This document shows positions 31,926 to 41,327 of a DNA stretch of 64,000 nucleotides, one piece after another. The translations under genes and the position numbers were made by a program. Every line of letters begins with the position of its first letter. Within the stretch, counting starts at the first letter, position 1. Below the pieces are notes generated by a model. That model saw nothing but the letters and a program-made list of their open reading frames with translations. It made no database searches and was not told the origin of the DNA. The DNA comes from Branchipolynoe longqiensis (Eukaryota; Annelida; Polychaeta; Phyllodocida; Polynoidae): NCBI GenBank assembly GCA_030323885.1, contig CM059187.1, positions 86,008,614 to 86,072,613 on the forward strand, given 5' to 3'.

Positions 31926-32054
31926 TCACCTCACGATTTCCCCATCAACTATTTGAATCAGCTTCACATTAAAGATGTTGACTGTGTTGCCATTAATTAC
32001 GTCAATTAGACCGGTCAGCAGATATTGCGTCATATATTTATATTATACTGTCTG

Positions 32055-32325
32055 AGTAGTCTTGTTTTCACCATTAGACAATTTGTCAATGGAAATCCTG
32101 AAATTACCAACTTAAGGGTTCTTTAACCACCCACACCACATAGACGTGGTATAAGAGCAACTGGTCTTTGATGACGCTGTAAGTTATACACGGCAGTGGA
32201 AATCCGAACTGGCGGAGCCGTTGGCATGGGGAGTCGAACCATCAATCTTCACATTGTGAGTTTGACCTGGGGAAAAAGTCTGATATTCTACCGATTGTTC
32301 AGTAGTTGCGTCCTGGGCTGCCGAG
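32055..32325 (-). repeat. SINE-2, second copy
   Basis: Shares GTCTTGTTTTCACCATTAGA, CACACCACATAGACGTGGTA, TTTGATGACGCTGTAAGTTA and the inverse box B GGGGAGTCGAACCATCAATC with the copy at 24.3-24.7 kb. Only one copy of the GTCTGA...AAAAA anticodon-arm block is present. Confidence 0.72.
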
Positions 32326-32489
32326 ACCTGGTGACGGGTCTAGTCCAGCGAGAGCGTAGGACTAGGAGTAGTCTGCGCACGCGCAGCCGCGAGTACCTGG
32401 TATCGAACCCGCGAACCACTAAGGTGTTACCAAAATAGCCTGGCCAGCATCCGGAGACCTGCTTGACCTACATCTGCAAACAGCGTGCT
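32326..32489. other. unassigned, tRNA-like words
   Basis: TACCTGGTATCGAACCCGCG (near 32396) resembles an inverse box B, but no box A is seen at the right distance. Confidence 0.35.
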
Positions 32490-32945
32490 GCATACGAGTT
32501 ATATATAATAACTTTAATATATTATATAATGATATATATAATACAGAATAGCATAATTTTCATCTCCATATATACACATGACATAGCAAATGCTATCTAT
32601 TACATACAATATCCTGTCTATAAAAATATAATATATATATATAACATACATAGCATATATTACATACAATATCCATAATATATATAATGTATATAGCATA
32701 TATAATATATATTATAAAACATATAATATACATAGATATATAATATATAATATAGATAATATATATAAAATATATAATATATATTATATATATATAATAT
32801 ATAATATATATAATATAATATATAATATATATAACATATATAATATATATTTAATATGTATAGTATATATAATTTATATAATATACATAATATATATAAT
32901 ATATAAAATATATATATAATATAAATAAATATATAATATAATTAT
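32490..32945. repeat. TATA-rich microsatellite block
   Basis: About 450 bp of (AT)n-like sequence: ATATATAATATATA units mixed with ATACATAGCATATA. Almost no G or C. Confidence 0.92.
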
Positions 32946-33240
32946 AGACTAGCAGCTGAGGCTGTGTGCGCCTGCGCAGTAATTCTGAGTTGAGGAACCG
33001 AGCAGGCCAAGGTTGGTCCATATTGCAAAGGCTGAATGAGGGTGGTGAGAATTGAGGCACCTGAGGTTGAGGCGCTGAACCGCTAGCCACGACTGACAGC
33101 CCGGCGTATGAGCATGACTGAAGGCCGCCTGGGGCTGAGTGCACCCCGGCACAGCGCGGGCCGAGCCGGGCCGGGCAGGTAAGCAGGATCGGGGGTTCAG
33201 AGGGCGGGGCAGCTGATTGGCACTATTTTGGGCATGTTGC
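32946..33240. other. G+C-richer unassigned segment
   Basis: No gene supported; short CCGGG-rich run at about 33150-33180. Confidence 0.4.
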
Positions 33241-33340
33241 GCTGTTATGATGTTAGAGTGTTGCGAGGTTGGGGTATTGGAGTGTTGGAATGTCAGAGAT
33301 GTGGTGTTCTGGTGTTTGACTTTTGGGATGTTATAATATT
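33241..33340. repeat. GTTGGGGTGTTGG minisatellite, left part
   Basis: Degenerate GATGTT/GTGTTG words continuing at 34195 after an inserted TIR element. Confidence 0.7.
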
Positions 33341-34193
33341 GGGCCCATATGCATGGAGCGGTGTTAGCGAGTCAAACCGCGGTTAGGGCAGGATTTCTGG
33401 TTTAGCGCTGAAAAGTCACTATGCATGGAGCAGTGTTAGACAAACACCGCAGGTTTAAACTCGGAGATTCTAACCCCAGCCCATAGCAGGTTTACAGCGG
33501 TGTTAGTGTTAGGTTAGTGTCAGGATAGAGCCCAAATCTATTCAATGCTATCATATTTAACAGAATTACATACTCAATAAGTGAAATTTGATCAAATTAA
33601 CCCTAAATTCGAACAGATATTAATGCTGCCACCGCATCGGCGGAGAGATTAATATTGTCGAATCGACGAATGTAAACTAAACAACTCGCTGCCACCACTT
33701 CGACGTCGATATCCATACTGTCGCATATCAACAAAACACACATCGCCGCTGCTGCATCGGCGGCAATATATTAGGCCCAAATCTATTCAATGCTATCATA
33801 TTTAACTGAATTACATACGCAATAAGTGAAATTTCATGAAATTAACCCTAAATTCGAAGCAATATTAATGCCGCCGCTAAATCAGCGGCGATATTAATTT
33901 TGTCGAATCGACAAATGCAAGCAACCCCCACCGCTGCCACAGTAACAAGCGCGCTGGTTCCCGGTGGGTAGAGAAGGCAATATATTAGGCCCAACCAGGT
34001 GCTTGCCAGCAACAGGCTCAGAGAGATTTCCATAATGTATAAATTAATTCACATATAGCTAACACAAACGGTTAGGCCACCATGCATACGGGGTGACATA
34101 CTTTGCAACGCCCCTGATAACTGGTGATAGCTACCTGGTGTTAGAAGGTTAACACCACATGCCGCTAACACCGCTCCATGCATATATTGGGGC
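33341..34193. mobile_element. TIR element with GCATGGAGCGGTGTTA ends
   Basis: The left GGGCCCATATGCATGGAGCG continues GTGTTAGC; the right is the inverse GCTAACACCGCTCCATGCAT then ATATTGGGGC. It interrupts the minisatellite. Inside, about 245 bp are tandemly duplicated (CAAATCTATTCAATGCTATC at 33534 and again near 33779). The target duplication is unclear, so the superfamily is open. Non-coding. Confidence 0.72.
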
Positions 34194-34194
34194 T

Positions 34195-34912
34195 TTGGGA
34201 AGATGACGTTAGGATGCTGGGATGTTAGGTTTTGTGATGTTGGGTGTTGAGATGTTGGGGTGTTGTGTGATGTGATGGATGGGTATTGGGATGTTGGGTG
34301 TTGTGATGTGAGGTGTTATGATGTTGAGATGTTGGTGCGTTGTGATGTTGGGGTGTTGGGTGGTGTGATGGTTGGGGTGCTATGATGGGGCGTTGCGATG
34401 TAATGATATTGGGGTGTTGTGGTGTGGATGTTTTTGGTGTTCGGATTTAATGTAGGTTTAGATGTTAGGATGGTTGCTATGTTGGGGGGTTGGGGGTTCT
34501 GATGTCGTGAAGTTGTGGTATTGTCATTTTAGGATGTTGGGCGTTGTGATGTTTTGGTACTGGGATGTTGGGTATTATGATGTGAGGTGCTCGGATGTTG
34601 TGATGTTGGGGTGTTGTGATGTTCAGGGTTTGGGTGTTGTGATGTTGGGGTACCTGGATGTTGGGTGTTATGATGTGAGGTGCTGGGATGGTGTGATGTT
34701 GGGCTACTGTGATGTTCAGGGTGTTGGGTGTTGTGATGTTGGGGTACTGGGATGTTGGGTGTTATGATGTGAGGTGCTGGGATGTTGTGATGTTCGGGTA
34801 TTGTGATGTTCAGGGTGTTGGGTGTTGTGATGTTGGGGTACTAGGATGTTGATTGTTGTGACATGAAGTGCTGGGGTGTTGTTGGGGTGTTGTGGTGTAG
34901 GGGTACTACACT
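34195..34912. repeat. GATGTTGGG minisatellite with 94-bp higher-order unit
   Basis: From about 34556 three 94-bp units follow one another. Each reads TACTGGGATGTTGGG...GATGTGAGGTGCTGGGATG...GATGTTCAGGGTGTTGG, starting near 34556, 34650 and 34744. The 5' part is less regular. Confidence 0.88.
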
Positions 34913-34916
34913 GTTA

Positions 34917-35274
34917 AGGCCCAGTCAAATACACGTTAGTGGACGTAGTTGAACGTAGTTGAGGCTAACATAGTTGAACGTAGTTGAACGTAGTTGAACG
35001 TAGTTGAACGTAGTTGAACGTAGTTGAACGTAGTTGAACGTATTTGAACGTAGTTGAACGTAGTTGAACGTAGTTGAACGTAGTTGAACGTAGTTGAACG
35101 TAGTTGAATGTAGTTGAACATAGTTGAACATAGTTGAACATACCGGCATCCATACTTCTCCGGTACGTTCAATTACCTTCAACTACCTTCAACTACGTTC
35201 AACTACCTTCAACTACGTTCAACTACCTTCAACTACCTTCAACTACGTCCACTAAAGTGTAGGTGATCAGGCCT
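34917..35274. mobile_element. TTA-flanked TIR element, subfamily 2, intact (358 bp)
   Basis: TTA at 34914-34916 and 35275-35277. The ends are AGGCCCAGTCAAATACACGT and the inverse AAGTGTAGGTGATCAGGCCT. The left arm has more than a dozen 10-bp ACGTAGTTGA units; the right arm has TTCAACTACG/TTCAACTACC units. It is the best reference for this subfamily. Confidence 0.87.
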
Positions 35275-35277
35275 TTA

Positions 35278-35639
35278 GAGTGCTATGTTTTTTGGGTCGT
35301 GCAGGTACGACTGGCTGTGTCAACTGTGATGCCTGCATATTGCATTTTGGTATGCGCTTTGTTCCACAAAACAACTTTTGCTTTGTTGCTGAATCAGCTA
35401 TTTGCTTTGCATTGCATTGTCACAACGATTTCCCACCGCAGGTATTTGGGTTCAGGTCTTTATAACCGCTTTACAATCGAGTGTTGGTGCAAACTGTCTC
35501 TGCCAACTGAGAGGTGACCCGATACCACGCTTACCACATAACCAGCACCAACCAGTACCTTAGTTTGATATTGGAAACCGAGTTCAGATCAAAATAGGGA
35601 TGGTGTTATTTCGATGCCTACCAAGGTTATTCTCATTAA
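35278..35639. other. unassigned
   Basis: No supported feature; a short frame at 35263-35517 has no domain. Confidence 0.4.
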
Positions 35640-35986
35640 AGTTGCATAGTCCGATGATTTTGAGTTTCTGTCATTTTCTGTGATAAATATATTAGGTTAA
35701 TCATGATAACCTACCGAACCTGAGTATAAAGTAACTTTTGTTTTTAATGGTTAACCTTTGAGATATTTGAAGTGCAAACATACAAAATAAATGTCAACAA
35801 GAATGCCAACCCTCTGAAACTATAGGCTTCCACAGTAACAGGTTCTATTAAATTGCCTCAGTAGTCCCTTCTATGTGGTGACAAATGTTTAATAAGTGCA
35901 CCAGTATCTAAGTCAGATATGTAGAATCAAATTTAGATCATTGTTTGGGTTTTGAAAATTTGATGTTTTGACCAGACTCTGCAGCT
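35640..35986. mobile_element. TTAA-flanked MITE (347 bp)
   Basis: TTAA at 35636-35639 and 35987-35990. AGTTGCATAGTCCGATGATT to the inverse CAGACTCTGCAGCT; standard internal words, some decayed. Confidence 0.83.
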
Positions 35987-36185
35987 TTAAGCTACTGATG
36001 ATTGCGCCCTACCCTCCTCCCGTCACTCACTCACTCACTCCATCCGCCAGTAGCCAACCAGGTCCCACCTCACAGCTCCGAGGGCCCTCCACCCGCTTAA
36101 TGTCCACGCAGTGGAGGGGAGGGCTGAAATTACGGGGGCTGAGGGTCGGGGGTTTGTCGGGACATCACTTTGGAAAATATCTTAA

Positions 36186-36783
36186 AGCTGCATAGTCCGA
36201 TGAAATTTCAAATTTTCAAAGCCAAAATAATTATCTAGATTTTATTTCACATATCTAACTTAGATACTGAAACAATTATGAAACATTTATTTAAGCATTT
36301 AAGGGAATACTGAGTCAATTTAATAGAAGTTTTAGAACCTGTAACTGCAGAAGTCTATGGTGTCCGAGTTTTGGCAAGCATGCCGGAACTAATTTTCCAT
36401 GTTTGCACTTCAAATATCTCAAAAGTTTACCATTTAAAATAAAAAGTAGTTTAAACTAATGTAAAGTACATATTAATGATCGATCTAATATGTTTATCCC
36501 AGAACACCAGACGGGATGGCCGAATGAGTTAGAGCGTCCGTCTCCCATGTTGCTAGATCGTGGGATCGTGGGTTTGAATCCAGGTCGAGTCAAACCAATG
36601 ACTTAAAAATGGATACTTGTCGTTTCCTAGCTAGATGCTCGGCATTACTAGGATAGGGCAAGGAGCAGTGGAATAAGGAAGACCAGTCGTCTGCGACTGA
36701 AATTTCCCCTGCTTAAACATCTAATGTACCTACACACAAGAAAAAACAATTACAGAAATTCAAAACCATCGGACTATGCAACT
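36186..36783. mobile_element. TTAA-flanked MITE, split by a SINE
   Basis: TTAA at 36182-36185 and 36784-36787. AGCTGCATAGTCCGATGAAA to the inverse ACCATCGGACTATGCAACT. The MITE runs to about 36505 and resumes near 36741; the gap is SINE-1b. Confidence 0.85.
36506..36740 (+). repeat. SINE-1b, full-length
   Basis: The tRNA-like head is ACGGGATGGCCGAATGAGTT then AGAGCGTCCGTCTCCC (box A and arm), with box B GGGTTTGAATCCAGGTCG. It resembles long-variable-arm (Leu/Ser-like) tRNAs. The core is GGCATTACTAGGATAGGGC and the short tail GGAATAAGGAAGACCAGTCG...TTCCCCTGCTTAAACATC. Clean insertion into a TTAA MITE defines its ends. Confidence 0.85.
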
Positions 36784-36787
36784 TTAA

Positions 36788-37152
36788 GTGGTGGACCAAT
36801 ATGTGAATTTCAGGGTAAGTGTTATTGGGTTTGAATGGTGGTGGTGGATGTGTGTGTGGATAGATAGATAGATAGATAGATAGATAGGTGAGTGGGTGGG
36901 TTGTCCGGTGTGTGTGACAGTGATGTGGTGGGTGAGTTGGTGGGATTGACGGTGGGTGGGTGAGTGGGTGGGAGGGTGGGTGGGATTAAGTGGATGGACG
37001 GGTGGGAGGAGGAGTAGGAGGTGAAATTGGACAACCTTGCAAAGAACATGCAGCTGCTCCACTCATCAACCCCCTCCCTTACCCCCCCCCCCCTCCCACC
37101 ACCACCACCCACCTCCACACCAATCCTTGCCGTCAGCACATCGTCCACACAC
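36788..37152. other. unassigned with TAGA and GTGGG tracts
   Basis: A (TAGA)n microsatellite at about 36860-36888 and GGGTGGGT words at 36890-36985; C-run at 37083-37092. No gene. Confidence 0.5.
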
Positions 37153-37228
37153 ACTCTCCACACATGTACACCAGACGGGATGTTGGGTGTTATAATGTGA
37201 GGTGCTGGCACTCTCCACACATGTACAC
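37153..37228. repeat. 19-bp direct repeats around a minisatellite fragment
   Basis: ACTCTCCACACATGTACAC at 37153-37171 and 37210-37228. The 38 bp between them contain GATGTTGGGTGTTATAATGT then GAGGTGCTGG, a near copy of the minisatellite at 34.5-34.8 kb. Confidence 0.85.
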
Positions 37229-37403
37229 TCCAGCCCTACTACTCCTCAATAAATTCACGATAGGACAATAAGGACTGCCAGGTTGCCCGGGGCACCTAGT
37301 TTACTCGGTCGGGCAGGTGAAGTTCTCAGTGACCTACACAAACAGGGAAGTCGTTATTTTTCTAATCTGCAGTAGCAGATTTCAGTTTCAATTGGCTGAC
37401 TTA

Positions 37404-38164
37404 AGGGCGCATTCCTTACACATGTTATGCGGTATGCGAATGCGAATGCGACAACAAATCGAAACGCCTTGAAACCTATGAGCTACATTCCTTACACGCT
37501 GTATGCGAATGCGAATGCGAATGCGTTATTCCGATCGGTCCATGTAGCGATCGGTGCAGCATGCAGCATGCGGTATGCGTCAAGCTGGGTGCGAATAGAA
37601 ACCTGAGTCTGATGTGTCCATTAGTTTAACACCAGGAGAGGCAACTGAGCATTATGGAACGGTCTCACACAGGGGTGAAGGAGGGGAAAAATGCTACCAG
37701 ATCCACAGAAATATGAATACTTATCTATAACTTGGCAATTATAACGAAAAGGACGGTCCTAACATGGCTGAGTTTAGCTTGCTCCGAGGTATGTTAGGTC
37801 CATCCCAGATTTTGTTGTTCGAAAAGGACGGTCCTAACATGGCTCAGTTTAGGATGTTAGGACTGTCCCAATCGGGAGACTGATGGTTATGGGAAAGCTA
37901 AAAATGCTACCATATGCCCAGAAATATGAATACTTATCTATAATTTGGTTATAATAAAGGTAGGAACCCCCATGTGACGTACAAAAAGGTACATATATAT
38001 AAATGCAATATTTGGTCATATGCAGAGCAGTATGGAGAATAATTGTTTATTTTTATTTTTTAAATATAGCCAGTCGTGTGCCGCATACCGCATACCGCAT
38101 ACCGCGTGTAAGGAATCATGCCATTCGCATGCGGCATGCCGCATGCGTGTAAGGAATGCCCGCT
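37404..38164. mobile_element. TTA-flanked TIR element, subfamily 3 (GCGAAT words)
   Basis: 761 bp, TTA at 37401-37403 and 38165-38167. The ends are AGGGCGCATTCCTTACAC and the inverse GTGTAAGGAATGCCCGCT. The arms carry GCGAATGCGAATGCG on the left and GCATACCGCATACCGC on the right. Inside, about 217 bp are duplicated (AAAAATGCTACCAGATCCAC near 37688 and AAAAATGCTACCATATGCCC near 37906). Non-coding. Confidence 0.82.
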
Positions 38165-38229
38165 TTAAGCTCAGGGAAGTAGTTTTGACACTTGGGCAAG
38201 TAGAACATTCAGTCACTTGCCCGGTAGGG

Positions 38230-38560
38230 CAAGTAGGGAAAATGTTACTGTCCTACCCGGTTCTCTACCCACGGCCGGCCAATACCCCGCCATCCCCTTT
38301 CTGGCGCCACTGTGACTACGGCCCCAACTGGTCGCACACGTATGCACACGCGCATGCGCACGGGGCTGGGCTGTCAGCGCGCATGACTGTCACCGGCTGA
38401 CGCCCATCCGGAAGGGCCATGGCGCCGCAGTGTCAGGGCATCGGTTCGGCCCATTTGTCATTACGCCAGAAACTAATTTCGGCAAAGGCGCGACGCCGCG
38501 CATTAGGCTGGGTCGGAGGGCCTGTCAGTCGACGCGGCTGATGCCCGGTTGTCGGGACGA
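38230..38560. other. CpG-rich, non-repetitive segment
   Basis: G+C-rich with many CpG (CGCACACGCGCATGCGCACG, GGGCCATGGCGCCGCAGTG). No coding evidence; a possible regulatory island. Confidence 0.25.
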
Positions 38561-39190
38561 GGGTTGCGGGGTGTAGGAGGATGGGCGGGTTGGCCTGGGG
38601 AAAGAGGATGGGCGGGGGCGGAGGGGGAAGTAGGGCGGGGGGTGAGGGCTATGGAGCGTGGAAGGAGGGTCTGGTAGGAGCATGGGAGGAGGGCCTGGCA
38701 AGTGAGGGTGGAGCCCGGGTAGGGTGTAGCCTGGAGGTCCGGGAAGAGAGGGTAGGATATGGGTCAACGGAGGGAAGTATGTAGTGGGGGGAAGGAGGGT
38801 AGGAGGAAGGACGGACTAGGGGAGGGCAGCCGGGAGCTGGGCTGGAGGAGGGTATCCATGGGAGGGAGGAGCCGGGAAGTTGGGGAGAGGGTGGGTAGGA
38901 GGAGGGATGGGATAGGGGAGGGCAGGCAAGAGGGAGAAGCCAGGCAGCTTGGGGGAGGGAGGGTTGGAGGAGGGAGGGTCTTACTCTAAAGGACGGCAGG
39001 CGGGAGAAGCCAGGCAGCTTGGGATGGGGGTAGGAGGAGGAGGGGGGCTAGGGGAGGGCAGGCCAAACCTGGGCTGGGGAGGGCAGCCTGGGAAGGGAGG
39101 GTATGGAGATACGGAGGCAAGTGCGGTGGGGGGGGGGGGGGGGGGCGGTTGTGGGGGCGGGGGCGGTGTAGGTGGTTGGGGGCGGGGAGC
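38561..39190. repeat. GGGAGGA-type purine/G-rich array
   Basis: About 0.6 kb of G-rich degenerate repeats (GAAGGGAGGGT, GGAGGAGGG, GCCAGGCAGCTTGGG twice), ending in a G-run at 39128-39145. Confidence 0.85.
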
Positions 39191-39530
39191 AGGGGAAGGG
39201 CACTCCGGCGAGCCCAGTAATGCAGCATCCCGGCCCGGGTTAGCAAGGGCCACTCGTAATGCAGCCATCCGCCATCTTTATGTCTTTATTAATTAAAGGC
39301 TAATGCAAGTGGGGATAACCCCAAGTCGCACTTAGCGCGGCCGTCGTTATTAGCCGGGCGGAGCGGCGAGGCATGTCCGCCGCTGTGCCGGCCCGTGTAA
39401 TTACCATATAAATGCGGCCGTGGCGCAACCCCGCCGGCGACACATACAGGCAGGGCCAGGCTTCACCGTGCCCGGCGCGCCAGGTGGTGTCGCGAATAAA
39501 ATATGCCCATTGAAAGGTAAAGGGCCTGTC
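39191..39530. other. CpG-rich segment with ATTA cores
   Basis: Unique-looking sequence with TCTTTATTAATTAAAGGC, CGTCGTTATTAGCCGGGCGG and GTGTAATTACCATATAAATG. Homeodomain-like ATTA cores in a G+C-rich setting; a candidate regulatory element by inference only. Confidence 0.25.
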
Positions 39531-40018
39531 ACACTACGATGTATATCCTTAGCGTATGCCAACGTATGTGATTTTTTACCAATACGTTGGTGTACATCGT
39601 CATACATTACATATATGTTAGGCATACGTTGGGTATGTTTCGGATATGTCGTTATACGTCGTCTTACATTGCCGGGCGTCGAGGCTCTGAAAAAATGCTG
39701 TGCATGCTCAAAATTCCCATCGCGTGTCAATGTGTGGCTCGTACATTCCACATATGCTACATGTATGTTAGGGGTACATCAGCATACATTAGGAATATGT
39801 TAGGGAGACGTTGGGGTATGTTGGTACACGTTAGCCATATATATAAAACCGGTGCCCTGCGTGTGTCACTGATGTATATAACATATTCACAACATTCCGT
39901 TAACGTACACGAGCGTACCCCTAGCATATGCGAGTGTGCCCCTAGCGTATCGCGAGCGTACCGCCAGTGTGTTGTTACTGTTACGAGATGTTCATATGTC
40001 TATTTGTCAAAATAAACT

Positions 40019-40538
40019 TGCAGGTATTGCAGGTATAGCAATACCTCAGCAAGTTTGACACCCCTGCTCTGCAGAGTTGTAAACCACTGCCTTGTGCTAC
40101 AGGTTCTTGACAGAACCGAAGGCTAGGGGAGTAAACCCTAAGCAGAAAACCATTAAGGGTGGCTGATGTAGCAAACTCCCAACATCTCCCGACCAACCAC
40201 TGAAGGGACAAATAGTTTTGCACATGTTCTTGCTGGTGTGAAACCTCTATTTGCTCCCCGAGAGAGTGCCGCTGGTAACTTGCAAAAGCCAGCAGGACTT
40301 CAACACCTTTGGAGGCAGCTTTCATGAAATGTTCTATTCTCAACTGTCTTCTGGTTACAGAAAGAGAGGGCAACCTCGTCTCCGGTTCAAGGATACCATC
40401 AAGAGAAACCTGAAACTGAGAGACATTAAGACTGACTCATGGATGCAACTCTCACAGCAGAGAGCTAAATGGAGAGCGGCAGTCAAGTAATGAAAGCAGT
40501 CTTTGTCGCATCGCGACCGACAGCATGATGATGATGAT
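40019..40538 (+). mobile_element. LINE-1 internal-deletion derivative, with TSD
   Basis: The 5' module (TGCAGGTATTGCAGGTATAG ... CATGAAATG) joins at TTCTATTCTCAACTGTC to the 3' coding end (GTTACAGAAAGAGAGGGC...) and GATGATGAT tail. The duplication AAATAAACT is at 40010-40018 and 40539-40547. It encodes only the last 50 or so residues of the RT protein (KRGQPRLRFKDTIKRNLKL). Confidence 0.87.
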
Positions 40539-40639
40539 AAATAAACTATATCCATTTTAGATATCAAAACACAATTACATGTCTGTTATATTTCCTATAT
40601 ACCTCCAGGTATATTAGGTGTTGATTTTAATTTGTTATA

Positions 40640-41200
40640 ACATTATTAAACTCAGACAGGTTTATTAGGTTTTGAATGTAATTTGTTATAACCTAATTAA
40701 ACTGAGACACAAATCTAGTTTAAAATACTTATCATTTATTTCCTCTCTTTTTATAAGAATTAAACTCTGACAGCATAACCTAGTTTAATATACTATTTTA
40801 AGTACATACTAATAACACAACACAGAAAGGGAGAGAGAAGAACAGAGACGGGAAGAGAGTGGAAGAGAGAGGAAGAGAGAGGGGGAGAGAAAGGGGGTGA
40901 GAGAGGGAAACAGAGAGTGGAGAGAAAGGGGAAGAGAGAGGGGAGAGGAAGGGGAAGAAAGAGGGGGAGAGAAAGGGGAAGAGAGAAGGAAAGAGAGAGG
41001 GGAAGAGGGGAAGAGAGGGGAAAGAGATGGGGGAAGAGAGGTGGGAAATAGAGGGAGAGAGAGAGAGGGGAAGAGAGGGTAGGTACTTGTGTCATTAATA
41101 TTAAGCTGTTTTGATTTTCATTGGCTAAATTCTTATACTTTTTAGTTTAATTTATAACAATTATATTATGACATTATTTAACTCGGACAAACAAAATTAA
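40640..41200. repeat. AT-rich interior with repeated ATTAAACTNNGACA word and GA array
   Basis: ATTAAACTCAGACA (40650), ATTAAACTGAGACA (about 40698), ATTAAACTCTGACA (about 40758) and ATTTAACTCGGACA (about 41176) recur in one orientation. Between the third and fourth lies a GGGAAGAGAGA array (40818-41085). It sits 3' of the MADF pseudogene within the TIR element. Confidence 0.6.
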
Positions 41201-41327
41201 GTTTAATCTTTATTACAGAGCAAGAACATCTTTATACATATATGCCGAAGAACATAATAACATAATAAACATAAGAACGTAAGACCATAAAAACAAATAA
41301 ACATAAGAAAATAATAATAATAAGCAC

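Noticed and set aside
31483..31956. 157-codon plus-strand frame
   Set aside because: Its second half is an ATTCCTTT microsatellite and the first half resembles nothing known; no splice evidence.
36506..36595. Functional tRNA gene
   Set aside because: Box A and B are present, but the same head recurs at several places joined to SINE bodies and the acceptor stem is not intact.
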